A stretch of 64,000 bases of DNA from Verrucomicrobiia bacterium (GTDB lineage: Bacteria; Verrucomicrobiota; Verrucomicrobiia; Limisphaerales; UBA11358). Below, piece by piece: positions 8,501 through 16,813 of this stretch; position 1 is the stretch's first letter; each line of letters opens with the position of its first letter. Below the pieces are notes generated by a model. The model was not told the DNA's origin and did no database searches. It was given only the letters and a program-made list of their open reading frames with translations. A program made the translations under genes and the position numbers. Where the stretch lies: the NCBI GenBank assembly GCA_031290985.1, contig JARLJW010000023.1, positions 1 to 64,000 of the forward strand. The letters run 5' to 3'.

Positions 8501-8945
8501 TCGGCAGGCCGCCCTCGGTCACGTGGAAGATGCCCTGCGTGGTGCGGCGGTCGCTGCGCGGATTGTGCAGCACGCCGTTCGCCACGCGGTAGGAATTCAG
8601 GATGGTCGAGGAAAATTCATCGCGGTCCAGCGGCAGCGAGAGCACGCGCGCGAGGCCCGGGCGGTCCAGCGTGAACGTGCGCGACGGCAGCTTCGCCACC
8701 GGCACGTCCTGGAAATAATCGTAGAGGAACGCCTGGATGCGCGCGTCGGCGGGGCAGAGATATTGCCCGAGCAGGCGGTCCTTCTCGCGCGACGCGCCCG
8801 CCATGGCGGCGGCGATCTCGGCGAACTCGGCATCGCCCTGCAACGGCACCGGCTGGCAGCCGATGTGCGCGAGCTTGACGTTGATGTGCGCAATCAGATG
8901 CGCGGGCAGGTTGGAAGCGTTGTTGGTTGTGGTTTGGGTGCTCAT
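5511..8945 (-). CDS. Large cytosolic enzyme, probable PPi-type PEP carboxykinase
   Basis: A 1144-residue protein with no signal peptide or membrane segment. I start it at the ATG at 8945 because GTGAGG precedes it at a suitable distance; the frame remains open upstream to 9044. The length and several well-preserved blocks (SDRRTTQGIFHVTEGGLP near residue 135, VSGGGKSEISKPI near 480, SMTGKSPSTTGAGSEGALTK near 860) suggest the PPi-dependent phosphoenolpyruvate carboxykinase family known from Entamoeba and Propionibacterium, which interconverts oxaloacetate plus PPi with PEP, CO2 and phosphate. This is recalled resemblance, not a search result. The final 21 codons (IESPAYLESLKGTMGAEPVE) are a 63-bp repeat found at two other loci, so the C-terminal tail may be an acquired segment. 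It is transcribed alone, divergently from a histidine kinase. Confidence 0.55.
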   Translation of the reverse strand: MSTQTTTNNASNLPAHLIAHINVKLAHIGCQPVPLQGDAEFAEIAAAMAGASREKDRLLGQYLCPADARIQAFLYDYFQDVPVAKLPSRTFTLDRPGLARVLSLPLDRDEFSSTILNSYRVANGVLHNPRSDRRTTQGIFHVTEGGLPIPDDKLGVPKQTFAKLLALALTPPREIMQLPFTSTQPKPADCFVSLLIRPLVCPAVPGFTPEKSMEVRFFVPGNLVSNLDFIESIFGNAGDPLLPENDSALDVEHWSGHTGCVILAPHLVKATKKAMGLPHHDQATERQRRDGMCWKKEDDLYNNGSAFKVTCRDETGVIVTLIADNYYGYCKKEVKTQISYAANLFGNCEEEHAGGALVFPSYDLGEEFSGENHVRQLEHNFPEALKLYGGLMDLKPEGYGVDKQYPQVIYVPEDALFDLHKQTVSWSDDATGHTIKLQPGKTYIRPSGYKVRMEKPPGANRAWRLVGTAAEGLVCHKPCTVSGGGKSEISKPITDAILTGPVFVADMKNDFDRVEELINYDYANRFADKTRTDTRTVLSAERSLGSVIKLLTPDEQDYTPAYNAWLKAIPQYVKELVFVVKRYFKPDWGTHWREHFSVDIINGKPGYELKFNNKVLVTTRLRVGFDQDGAWRTFGLRKDFHPAVKVQLEDDITASVLVPAARVETLLKAEKGSTLKFVQNCEQRLFQRPDDAIHRGYDKQTELDFARNDNFFSNYQPLTHADAQALLEDAIHFNEFTAPMQGLITDFAAAGQPSYLVSSAHPRLVDGKPSKNPRYLQKRPDLVKPAESYIAETSARLRRRLPVGAAVLTPVAAVLPGRRNNPPEAGIRALACYNPVHYMELPELFMEFICSMTGKSPSTTGAGSEGALTKGPFNALPPIMDLNNTLVSFILTGHSGFVTAAGYVGPKVRVDHDVSLIVPEVFSRMTVEERTPAFLIANRLLERIEDFTHNGKPVLASRLGWRINERFVHFFFGRVFNHPHAVFTPDMLRPELQDLDVFADGLDNIIATQKRVAQMYFDDGSIAQACPPLKALLQIMLHDEWNGKGLENPEFRKLFTRETLLASDWYKARLIAKQKVDRALWKRHNDYLSAFLRKPNHGDVAETLGIGDRLVRARKTLEEIESPAYLESLKGTMGAEPVENYLRK
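5530..5592 (-). repeat. 63-bp dispersed gene-tail repeat, copy C (in-gene)
   Basis: Forms the penultimate part of the large enzyme gene in its reading frame. It differs from copy B (4295-4357) at 3 positions and from copy A (326-388) at 5. Homology stops abruptly at both ends. Confidence 0.85.
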
Positions 8946-9139
8946 CACAAAATCCTCACCCCTAAAATGCCCAACCCGCGCCGTCGCGTAAATAAATTTC
9001 GGCGGACGCACTGCAAAAAAGTTTTCACCAACCACCGGGCGCATAAATTAGCCGGACAACCATTCAGACGTGGCTGGATAAGCTCCTCTCCTTGGCGCGC
9101 GTCACCCGGCCCGTTCGTCATTCGTGCTTCGTCATTTGA

Positions 9140-12100
9140 TTGGCCCATGTCGGCCCTGCTCCCAAAAAACTTCCCGCTCGTCTCCCCCTCGAAAATCCGT
9201 TAAACCAAGGCGTTGTGAGTTCTCAGACGAACCCCCGGGCCACCACGATCACGCGCATCGTGGCGCTGTTGCTCCTTTATCTCCTCGCCGGGTTGGCGGG
9301 CCGCTACCTGCCTTCCATTTCCGGCGCTGGCGCGGTCACCCTGCTTTGGCCGCCGGGCGGCATCGGTTTGGGGGCGGCCCTGCTGCTCGGCTGGCGCTAC
9401 GGCTGGATCATCCCGGCGGGCACGCTCATCTTCGCCCTCGCCGCCGGGCTCCCGTTCGGACCGGCCGTGGAAATCGCCGCCGCCGGTCACCTCGCCACCG
9501 CGCTGGGCGGGGCGTTCCTGCTGCAACGTTTTCTGCAATTCGACAACGCCATGGAACGCACCCGCTGGGCGGGCGGCTTCCTCGGCCTCGCCGTTTTGAT
9601 TTGCGCCCCGCTCAACGCCGCCGCCCTCGCCGCCGGCCAGGTGCTCGAAAGCAAGGCCGCGTGGGACACCTTCACCGCGCACTGGCTCGCCAACTGGATG
9701 CCCGATGCCCTGGGCCTTTTGCTCTGCACCCCCGCCATCATCACCTGGAGCGCCCGTTCCTCCATCTGGATGTACTGGCTGCGGTTGCTGGAGGCCGGCA
9801 CCTGTGTCACCGGCTTGCTCGTCAGCGCGCTGATCGCCTTCGATTTGTGGGACCTCCCGGCGCTGCAACCGTTTCCGGTGACGTACGTGCCGTATCTGTT
9901 TCTCGTGTGGGGCGCGCTGCGTTTCGGCCCGCGCGGCTCGGCGACCGGCTCGCTGCTCGTTTCGGCGCTGGCGGTTTATTCCCTGCACCTGCAGCGCGGC
10001 CCGTTCGTCACCGCCAACGCGGCCGAAAGCCTCCATTCCCTCGGCATTTTCCTCGGCTTCGTGGCCATCGCCAGCCTGTTGCTCGCCGCCGCCGCCATCG
10101 AACGCCGCCGCCGGCTCGTCGAGGTCATTGAAAGCGAAAAGCGACTCCGCGCCGTCGTCGCCGACCAGCCGGACCTCATCTGCCGCTTTGACGCCAGTGG
10201 CCTCATCTCCTTCGTGAACCCGGCCTTCTGTAATTTCCACGCCAAGGCGGAGGCGCAGTTGCTCGGCACGAGCTTCTTCCTCACGCTCGAGGAAGGTGAG
10301 GCCAAAAAGTTGCGGGCCGACCTCGAGGCCCTGCCCGCGGACAACCCGGTTTTGACTTTTGACCACCGCGCCGCCGCCGCCGCCGGCCACATCGAATGGC
10401 ATCAATGCCATTTCCGCCGCCTGCATCGTGCCCGCGGGCCGGGCACCGAATATCAGGCCGTGATGCAGGACATCACCCCGCGCAAGCGCGCCGAGCTCGT
10501 CGCGCAGGAGGCCCGGGGCGCGCAGGACATGGCGAATCAGCAGCTCCAGATGGCCGCCGCCGAGGCCCGCGCCGCCGCCGAATCGGCCAACCGCGCCAGC
10601 AACGCCAAGAGCGAGTTCCTCGCCAACATGAGCCACGAGATCCGCACCCCCCTGAGCGGCATCCTCGGCATGGTCGAACTGCTGGCGCAGACCCGCCTCG
10701 ACAAGCGCCAGCACGAATTCGCCCAGGCCGCCGTCGAAAGCGCCAACGCCCTGCTCCGCGTCATCAACGACGTCCTCGACTTCTCCAAGATCGAGGCCGG
10801 CAAGATGACGCTCGCCCGCGAGGATTTTTCCCTCCGCTCCGTCGTGGATGCCGTCCTCGAAAACGCCACCCCGCGCGAAGCTGGAAAAAATGTCGCGCTC
10901 GCCGCGATCGTCCGCCGCGAAATTCCGCGCCGGCTCACCGGCGATGCCACGCGGCTCCGCCAGGTGCTGCTCAATCTCGTCGGCAACGGCGTCAAGTTCA
11001 CCAACCACGGCGAGGTCGTCGTGCGCGTGCAGCCGCTCACCTCGCTGCCCGGCAAAATCACCCTGCGCTTCGATGTCGTCGACACCGGCATCGGCTTGAG
11101 CGCGGATGAGATCAAACAATTGTTCCAGCCGTTCATGCAGGTGGACACCTCCTCCGCGCGCAAGTTCGGCGGCACCGGCCTCGGCCTCGCCATCTCGCGC
11201 AAGCTGGTCGAACTGATGGGCGGCAAGATCGGCGTGCACAGCACGCCCGGCAAGGGTTCCACGTTCTGGTTTGATCTGCCATTTGATGTCCCGCCGCAGC
11301 CGGCCATCGAGCGCGGCTACCCCGGCCTCGTTTTCTTGCAGGTCATCGTCGCCACGGCCAACGGCAGCCTGCGCGCCTCGCTCATCGAACAGTTGCACGG
11401 CTGGGGCGTGGATGCCCGCGCCGCCTCCTCGCCGCTGGATCTCGGCCACATCCTGCGGACCGACGTGCGCTGGATGGTCCTCCCCCTCGTGATCTGCGAC
11501 GATGAAATGGTCGCCGCCGGCGGCGACGAACTCCGCCGCGTGCTGGCCGAAGTCCGCGAGCGCGTCCCGTGCCTGCTCCTCGCCAACCCCGCCGGCTCGC
11601 TGGGCGAAGACCAGGCCGGCCCCGCCGGGTTCGTCAACGTCCTGCTCAAGCCCGTGCGCGAACAGCCGTTGTTCGATGCGCTCGTCGGCGTCGTCGCCGA
11701 GATCAAGCCCGAGTCAAGGCAGCCCATGGAAAATGTCGTGGGCCAGACGGAATTCATCACGCGCGAACCGGCTCAGCCCAAGCGCACGCCCATCTCCGAC
11801 CTGAAAATTCTTTGCGCCGAGGACCATCCGTTCAACCGCAAGCTCGCCCAGTTGGTGCTGGAAAATTTCGGCGCGACCGCCATCTGGGCCGTCAACGGGA
11901 GCGAGGCGGTCAATAAATTCGTCCCCGGCGGCTGCGACGCCATCCTGATGGACTGCAACATGCCCGTGATGGACGGCTTCGAGGCCACCGCCGCCATCCG
12001 CAAGCTGGAGGCGGAGAAAAATCCCGCGCGGCGCGTGCGCATCATCGCGCTCACCGCCAATGCGCTGGTGGGCGAACGCGAACGCTGCCTCGCCGCCGGC

Positions 12101-12547
12101 ATGGATGACTACATCTCCAAGCCCTTCACCGCGCAGCAGGTCTACAACGCGCTGCTCGCCGCCGTGCCGCCGGCACCGGTCCCCGCCGGCGCGGCCGACG
12201 CGGCGGAGCAGTTCAATCCCGCGCGGCTGGAACAATTGTGCAAGGAGCTCGACCGCGCGCCCGTGCTCGATATGGTCGGCGATTTTCTGAACGAATTCCC
12301 CGGCCGCCTCGTCGAGCTGAAAAAATTTGATGCCGCCAAAAACTGGGAGGAGCTGGAACGCGCCGCGCATTCGCTGAAAGGCCTGGCCGCGCTGTTCGGC
12401 TTCCAAAAGCTCTCGCAAAATTTCCTCGTCATCGAGGACGGCGCGGAAGCCGCCGACCCCGTCCGCGTGCAGGCCGGCTTCGCCACCCTCGACGCGCTGA
12501 CGGACACCGCCGCCGAACAATTGCGCGGATGGCTGGACGGGAAGTGA
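9140..12547 (+). CDS. Hybrid sensor histidine kinase with MASE1, PAS, receiver and HPt domains
   Basis: A 1135-residue inner-membrane phosphorelay protein. An alternative GTG start at 9215, preceded by AAGG, would give 1110 residues. Residues about 30-320 form eight or more membrane helices of the MASE1 type. They are followed by PAS (about 333-450), HisKA with the H-box NMSHEIRTPLSGILG (phospho-acceptor His499), HATPase with LRQVLLNLVGNGVKF, DTGIGLS and GGTGLGLA, then a degenerate receiver-like region (about 725-850) lacking an obvious acceptor motif. A full receiver follows (ILMDCNMPVMDG, Asp938; conserved SKPF), then an HPt domain (AAHSLKGLAALFG, His1077). It thus contains a complete His-Asp-His relay; the output regulator must be elsewhere. 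It stands alone and its signal is unknown. Confidence 0.93.
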   Translation: MAHVGPAPKKLPARLPLENPLNQGVVSSQTNPRATTITRIVALLLLYLLAGLAGRYLPSISGAGAVTLLWPPGGIGLGAALLLGWRYGWIIPAGTLIFALAAGLPFGPAVEIAAAGHLATALGGAFLLQRFLQFDNAMERTRWAGGFLGLAVLICAPLNAAALAAGQVLESKAAWDTFTAHWLANWMPDALGLLLCTPAIITWSARSSIWMYWLRLLEAGTCVTGLLVSALIAFDLWDLPALQPFPVTYVPYLFLVWGALRFGPRGSATGSLLVSALAVYSLHLQRGPFVTANAAESLHSLGIFLGFVAIASLLLAAAAIERRRRLVEVIESEKRLRAVVADQPDLICRFDASGLISFVNPAFCNFHAKAEAQLLGTSFFLTLEEGEAKKLRADLEALPADNPVLTFDHRAAAAAGHIEWHQCHFRRLHRARGPGTEYQAVMQDITPRKRAELVAQEARGAQDMANQQLQMAAAEARAAAESANRASNAKSEFLANMSHEIRTPLSGILGMVELLAQTRLDKRQHEFAQAAVESANALLRVINDVLDFSKIEAGKMTLAREDFSLRSVVDAVLENATPREAGKNVALAAIVRREIPRRLTGDATRLRQVLLNLVGNGVKFTNHGEVVVRVQPLTSLPGKITLRFDVVDTGIGLSADEIKQLFQPFMQVDTSSARKFGGTGLGLAISRKLVELMGGKIGVHSTPGKGSTFWFDLPFDVPPQPAIERGYPGLVFLQVIVATANGSLRASLIEQLHGWGVDARAASSPLDLGHILRTDVRWMVLPLVICDDEMVAAGGDELRRVLAEVRERVPCLLLANPAGSLGEDQAGPAGFVNVLLKPVREQPLFDALVGVVAEIKPESRQPMENVVGQTEFITREPAQPKRTPISDLKILCAEDHPFNRKLAQLVLENFGATAIWAVNGSEAVNKFVPGGCDAILMDCNMPVMDGFEATAAIRKLEAEKNPARRVRIIALTANALVGERERCLAAGMDDYISKPFTAQQVYNALLAAVPPAPVPAGAADAAEQFNPARLEQLCKELDRAPVLDMVGDFLNEFPGRLVELKKFDAAKNWEELERAAHSLKGLAALFGFQKLSQNFLVIEDGAEAADPVRVQAGFATLDALTDTAAEQLRGWLDGK

Positions 12548-13089
12548 GTTGCCGCCTCGCCGACGATTCCCGGATTGTCTGACGCAGGGTGCGTATGCCA
12601 GTCCGGCTCGGACCTCCGCGCGCGCCGCCGCGCCGGCAGGTGCGGTTCAGTGACAAAATATCCGGTCGCTCCATTTTGATTTACATGCCATATCGGATTT
12701 GCAAAATAACCGCGTGTCACTGAAAGGCGGCAAGCGACCAAAACTTGAACTGTCCCGCAAATTGCCCGACGAGGCCGTTTGCCGGGCGCAACGGCACGCA
12801 GCCTGCCTTTTTAGTTGTCTGGTGGCTTCCCCGCAAAACTGCCAACACCTTCTGGTAATCGGGAATAATTTTTTCTGCAGCCATCCAAACTGCGAAGCAT
12901 TTGCCGCCCGGGCGAAGCTTTCATAAGACCGGCCCCCTTAAAATCATGCCCGCCGTGGTTGGCGGAGTGCGCCCGTCCCGGGCGCAGCAACTTTCGCGAG
13001 TCAGGCCACAGGAAATTCACGATAACCCTCCGCACTTTGTAAATGACTGCGGCCAAGGACGGCCGCACCCCGCATTTTGAGAACCCGCC
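12548..13089. other. 540-bp intergenic region with two hairpins
   Basis: No gene is recognised. Two perfect hairpins stand out: TGCGCCCG-TCC-CGGGCGCA at 12968-12986 and TGCGGCC-AAGGAC-GGCCGCA at 13048-13067. Neither is followed by a T-run, so they look more like intergenic palindromic elements than classic terminators. They sit between the convergent 3' ends of the kinase and the beta-helix gene. Confidence 0.5.
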
Positions 13090-15048
13090 CTACGGACTTT
13101 GCAGGAGATAAAATTGGGAGTCATAATTTCCGGCGCTCGTGTCCGTCCACTGGAAAACTCCTGGGGAAACCTCGCTCATTTGACCAAGAAAATTCCAATA
13201 GGCCACCGGCAGGGTGAGGTCGGTGGTGCCAAGCACCTCGAACGTCACGCCGGGCGTATTGGTCACGCTCAACAGTGTGCCGTTGGGGGTCATCGTGACG
13301 TTAGCCACGACGGGCAATGACAACTGCCCCAGCTCATACGCGCCGATGTCCACATGGGCGCCGGATTTGCGCGGATAGCCGCGCGCGTCAGTGGCCAGAT
13401 ACCAAGGGCTTCCCGGCAAGGAATCATCGCCCGCATCCACGGCCGGACTGCCGGGCTGCAAGGCGCAGGTCTGCACCGGACCGCCGTTGTCGGCCAGACC
13501 GTTGACCATCGCATCCATCGCGGAACCGCTGCCCACGATGTCGCTGCGGACGTTGTTCGTAAAGCCGGTGGAACCATCGCCCAGACTGACAAAGTTGTGT
13601 CCGCGCGAGGCGAAGAACCCGGATAGATCCGGCCCGGTGCCGTCAATTGCACTGAGGCCGTTCGTGCCGGCGGGTCCCGTGGCACTGACCACGCGCGCAC
13701 CAGCGGACCCCGCCGATCCCGCGTAGCTGCAAGCATTGCCGGCGATCAAAACATTCAGCAGCGTGAAGTTGGTGTTGCTGTTCCTTGGCCCAAAAATCGC
13801 GCCGCCGCTGCCGCCGTTGCCGGCGTTGGCGCCGTTGCCCATGTTGCCGCTGGATCCCATGTAACCGGCGTAATTGACGCCCGCACCGCCGCTGCCACCA
13901 CTGCCGCCATTGCCGGTGTTGTTATTGTAAAACGTGCACGCGACCAACTGGCAGGTGCCGGTGCAATACAGCGTCCCGCTGCCGGCATTGCCCGCGTAGC
14001 CGCCATTGAATTGATAGTAGGAGGGGGTGGGCATGATGGCATCACCACCGTTGCCACCGTTGCCGCCGCTGCCGGTGCTGTTGTTGTAAAAAGTGCAGGA
14101 AACAAACCGCGCTCCCGTCGCCGACCACACGGCGCTGCCGTTGCCGGCATTCCCGGCATTGCCGCCATTCCAGCCCGGTCCGGGATACGTTTGGGTTGGC
14201 GGATAAATGGTGGAAAATCCACTGCTGCCGTAACCTCCGGAACCTCCATAACCGGAAGTATTGCCGCCAAATGTGCAGTTCGTGAGCGCCATCGTTCCCG
14301 TGTCATAAACCGCGCCGCCGCTGCCGCCATTCCCACCATTGCCACCGGCGGTGAATTGATGGAGATAAATAGCCACATAGCCCGGCGTGCCGTCGCCGCC
14401 CCAGCCGGCGGTGTTGTTCAGAAACTGGCAATTGCGAGCCGACATGTTGCCGGAATTGACGATGGCCCCGCCATTGGCACCCGATCCGGCGGATGTGCCC
14501 GGGGGATTCTCGCTGCCATTGAAGTAGCCGCCTGACCCATATCCGCCCCGGCAGTCCGTGAACGTGCAGGCCGACACCGTGAGGTTGCTCGCGTTGTTGA
14601 TCCCACCGCCGCGATAGCATCCGCTAAAAACGCAATTGCTCACCGTGAGATTGGCCGAGTTGTTGATGGCGCTGGTGCAGCGGTAGAACGTCAGGCCGGA
14701 GATGCTCGACGTCGCGCCGTTATTGACTTGAAAGCCGCTGTACCAGTTCGTGCCCGTGATGGTCAACAAGTCCGGCCCGGGGCCGACGATGCTGATGCTG
14801 TTGCTGATGGTAAATCCGCCGGTGAGCATGTTGGTGATGACGCCGGTGACCGCGAACGTGATGACATCACCGTTTTTGGCGGTGGGCAGCAAGGTGCGCA
14901 AGGTGCCGGCGCCGCTCTTCGCCAGATTGGTCACGACGATGGTGGCGGCCCGGCTGGAATATTGCGGTGTAAAATAACCGATGATGGCCAGGGTTAAGAC
15001 CAGCCAGAAATTACGGTTAGCCTCTAGTGCAGAACGAAATGCCCTCAT
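13090..15048 (-). CDS. Secreted right-handed beta-helix protein with choice-of-anchor Q domain
   Basis: A 652-residue surface or secreted protein. Residues 1-35 are a long signal peptide ending near SSRAATIVV. The body (about 85-450) has beta-helix rungs, recurring as (L/F)xNCxFxxNxxG-type segments separated by Gly-Asn-rich loops such as GGNGGNGGSGG. About residues 510-575 (GGPVQTCALQPGSPAVDAGD, then DIGAYE) match the choice-of-anchor Q region common at the ends of Verrucomicrobiota and Planctomycetes polymorphic-outer-membrane-like proteins. The C-terminal 80 residues resemble the small beta-sandwich ending in FYLLQ/FYRV seen in many secreted proteins of this phylum. Ligand and function are unknown. 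The gene is monocistronic. Confidence 0.85.
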   Translation of the reverse strand: MRAFRSALEANRNFWLVLTLAIIGYFTPQYSSRAATIVVTNLAKSGAGTLRTLLPTAKNGDVITFAVTGVITNMLTGGFTISNSISIVGPGPDLLTITGTNWYSGFQVNNGATSSISGLTFYRCTSAINNSANLTVSNCVFSGCYRGGGINNASNLTVSACTFTDCRGGYGSGGYFNGSENPPGTSAGSGANGGAIVNSGNMSARNCQFLNNTAGWGGDGTPGYVAIYLHQFTAGGNGGNGGSGGAVYDTGTMALTNCTFGGNTSGYGGSGGYGSSGFSTIYPPTQTYPGPGWNGGNAGNAGNGSAVWSATGARFVSCTFYNNSTGSGGNGGNGGDAIMPTPSYYQFNGGYAGNAGSGTLYCTGTCQLVACTFYNNNTGNGGSGGSGGAGVNYAGYMGSSGNMGNGANAGNGGSGGAIFGPRNSNTNFTLLNVLIAGNACSYAGSAGSAGARVVSATGPAGTNGLSAIDGTGPDLSGFFASRGHNFVSLGDGSTGFTNNVRSDIVGSGSAMDAMVNGLADNGGPVQTCALQPGSPAVDAGDDSLPGSPWYLATDARGYPRKSGAHVDIGAYELGQLSLPVVANVTMTPNGTLLSVTNTPGVTFEVLGTTDLTLPVAYWNFLGQMSEVSPGVFQWTDTSAGNYDSQFYLLQSP

Positions 15049-15200
15049 GGTTCTTGCTTCTGATTAAGATAAGACAGTATCCAGCCCGCCCGCGTCCTTC
15101 AAGGACAAACTTGTTTATGGCGACATGAAGTGGGCCACCGATCTTTTGCGTTTTGCGGAGACGCCCCGCGCAACCCCCAACGGCTCCTTTCGCCCTGCAA

Positions 15201-15283
15201 GTCGCGAAGCGACGACCGGATATTAGCCAGCTACGAAGTGGCTGGTCTGGCCGCCTAAAAATGAATTCGTGCTGAAGGCACGA
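15201..15283. repeat. Three-hairpin intergenic element, copy B
   Basis: Hairpins GTCGC-GAA-GCGAC (15201-15213), CCAGCTAC-GAA-GTGGCTGG (15227-15245, one G-T pair) and TCGTGC-TGAAG-GCACGA (15267-15283). Order and approximate spacing match copy A at 2347-2426, while the DNA between hairpins is different. Confidence 0.75.
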
Positions 15284-15337
15284 TGGAACCCCGGTTTTTC
15301 CGTCGCCACGCCGCGCACGTTGGATCCCTTTTTTTGC

Positions 15338-15370
15338 CATCCTCCATCCTCCATCCTCCATCCTCGTCCC
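15338..15370. repeat. ATCCTCC quasi-tandem repeat, copy 3
   Basis: Four near-perfect heptamers of CATCCTC. It is almost identical to the run found in frame inside recG at 23605-23636. Confidence 0.8.
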
Positions 15371-15388
15371 CCGCCTCCAGCCATGCGC

Positions 15389-16474
15389 CTACGGTGTCGC
15401 CACCTTCGTGACTGCGCCGGCCACCCGCCGGGACAAAACGGGCCCGATGAACAGCACCATCAAGAGCCGGGCCGTTTGCATCGACATCACAAACGGCAGA
15501 TCCACTTTGCTGGACGCGGCGATGATGGCCGCGGAATCCACGCCGCCCGGGCTCGTCGCCAGATAAGCGGTCAAAGGATCAATTCCAGCAACTTCGACCA
15601 GCACCGCGGCCAGGCCACCGCAGAAGGCCATCAACAGCAGCACGGACAGGGTGATTTGCGGCAGGGCGCGGGCGGCGTGAACCAAAATTTTTCGCGTAAA
15701 CCGCAAGCCGATGCTCCAGCCCAGCAAGGCATAGCTGACAGCCAGCAACCACGGGGGTAATTCGAGGTTCAAGCTGCCCGTGTCTTTCAGGATCGTCCCC
15801 AGAACCAAGGGCACGAGGATTCCACCGGCCGGGATGCCGGACTTTTTCCCAAGATAAATGCAGAGCCCGATGAACAACAAAGTTTCAGCCAATGCCGGCC
15901 ACTGGATTTCCGGAAACCAGATGACCGGGGCTGAAATCACGGAGGCATGACACCAAAACCGCGCGATGACCGAGCCCGCCAGGGCCACGCAAACCACGCG
16001 GAGATATTGCATGAAGGCGACCAGCCGTCCGTCGGCGCCAAACGAATCCGCCATGATCATCATGGTGGAGGCCGCGCCCGGCAGCAGTCCCCAGATCGGG
16101 GTGGTATCGGGGAAAACCCGAAACTTGTGCAGCAGCCAGCCCAGGCCGCAGCTCGCGACAATCACGGCCAGCATCACGCCGAGAAACAACGGCCAGTGTC
16201 CCTCGAAAGTTTTTAGGATTTGCGGCGTGATCCGGCTGGCCACCAGGCAACCGATCACCGCTTGCGAAAACTGGAACGGCAAGGCCGGCACGCGGATTTC
16301 ACCGCCGCCGGTTTCAATGAGGATGCCGGCAAACATTGCGCCCAGCAGCAAGGCCGCCGGCAGCCGGAACCACTCCAGCAACACCATGAAAACGACCGAT
16401 AAAAGCAAGAGGCTGAGCCACTGGGCCGGTCGCGGCACCCGGGAGAGATGCTCCTCCTTCAGCCAGGCGATCAT
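15389..16474 (-). CDS. AbrB-family membrane permease
   Basis: A 361-residue inner-membrane protein with about ten hydrophobic helices. It belongs to the AbrB/AmoA family (Pfam AmoA, historically mislabelled ammonia monooxygenase), recognised from duplicated halves with segments such as LLGAMFAGILIE, LPGAASTMMIMAD, and LATSPGGVDSAAIIAASSKV near the C-terminus. Members are thought to be secondary transporters or regulators; the substrate is unknown. Its ATG overlaps the stop of the upstream 109-residue membrane gene by 4 bases, and the hydrolase gene lies 13 bases before that, so the three form an operon probably controlled by the divergent TetR gene. Confidence 0.82.
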   Translation of the reverse strand: MIAWLKEEHLSRVPRPAQWLSLLLLSVVFMVLLEWFRLPAALLLGAMFAGILIETGGGEIRVPALPFQFSQAVIGCLVASRITPQILKTFEGHWPLFLGVMLAVIVASCGLGWLLHKFRVFPDTTPIWGLLPGAASTMMIMADSFGADGRLVAFMQYLRVVCVALAGSVIARFWCHASVISAPVIWFPEIQWPALAETLLFIGLCIYLGKKSGIPAGGILVPLVLGTILKDTGSLNLELPPWLLAVSYALLGWSIGLRFTRKILVHAARALPQITLSVLLLMAFCGGLAAVLVEVAGIDPLTAYLATSPGGVDSAAIIAASSKVDLPFVMSMQTARLLMVLFIGPVLSRRVAGAVTKVATP

Positions 16475-16800
16475 GGCTTCCCGGCAGAATTGCCACCGTG
16501 AAACCGTCCAAACACGCGCGCCGAAAACACGCCGATCACCAACACACCCATGCCGAAAGCCACCACTTTATCCGTTGCTTGCAAATTGAAATTGCCCGCC
16601 GTGAAGGCAAGGACATAGCCAACCACAAAATTGCAAAATCCCCAGACGACATTGGTGGTCGAGGAGGAGAGTCCCTTGCCGGACGGCTTGGCGAACGGAG
16701 TTTGAAACGGACGCCCCATCACCCCGCTGACAAAGTGGGGAATGCCGTTGGTCAGAAAAGCTCCGGCAAAAAAACAAGATCCGTCGAGCAGCCAGTTCAT
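16471..16800 (-). CDS. Small integral membrane protein, function unknown
   Basis: A 109-residue protein with three hydrophobic stretches (near residues 5-25, 50-68 and 80-98), including FLTNGIPHFVSGVMGRPFQT, a motif I have seen in uncharacterised membrane proteins but cannot name. It lies between the YecD-like hydrolase and the AbrB permease and is translationally coupled to the latter by an ATGA overlap, so it may be an accessory subunit of that transporter. This role is inferred from position only. Confidence 0.7.
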   Translation of the reverse strand: MNWLLDGSCFFAGAFLTNGIPHFVSGVMGRPFQTPFAKPSGKGLSSSTTNVVWGFCNFVVGYVLAFTAGNFNLQATDKVVAFGMGVLVIGVFSARVFGRFHGGNSAGKP

Positions 16801-16813
16801 ATTTAATTTCCTC

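Larger units (their letters stand above)
15049..15388. other. Intergenic region holding two repeat elements
   Basis: No gene is seen. It contains the second copy of the three-hairpin element (15201-15283) and an ATCCTCC tandem (15338-15370) directly downstream of the AbrB-type permease gene. Confidence 0.6.

Noticed and set aside
5655-9203. An 1182-codon plus-strand open frame opposite the large enzyme gene
   Set aside because: It is the antisense shadow of a GC-rich gene: composition is dominated by R, A, H and Q, and it has no family motifs.
9200-11449. A 749-codon minus-strand open frame opposite the histidine kinase
   Set aside because: Antisense shadow with E/G/A/R-rich low-information sequence.
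12968-13067. Two hairpins as a terminator for the histidine kinase gene
   Set aside because: They lie more than 400 bases after the stop codon and lack T-runs; better described as intergenic palindromes.
12811-13068. An 85-codon minus-strand frame downstream of the kinase gene
   Set aside because: Crosses two palindromes, lacks a credible start signal and resembles nothing known.
13755-14378. A 207-codon frame in the beta-helix gene
   Set aside because: Out-of-frame shadow of the Gly-Asn-rich repeats in the real gene.
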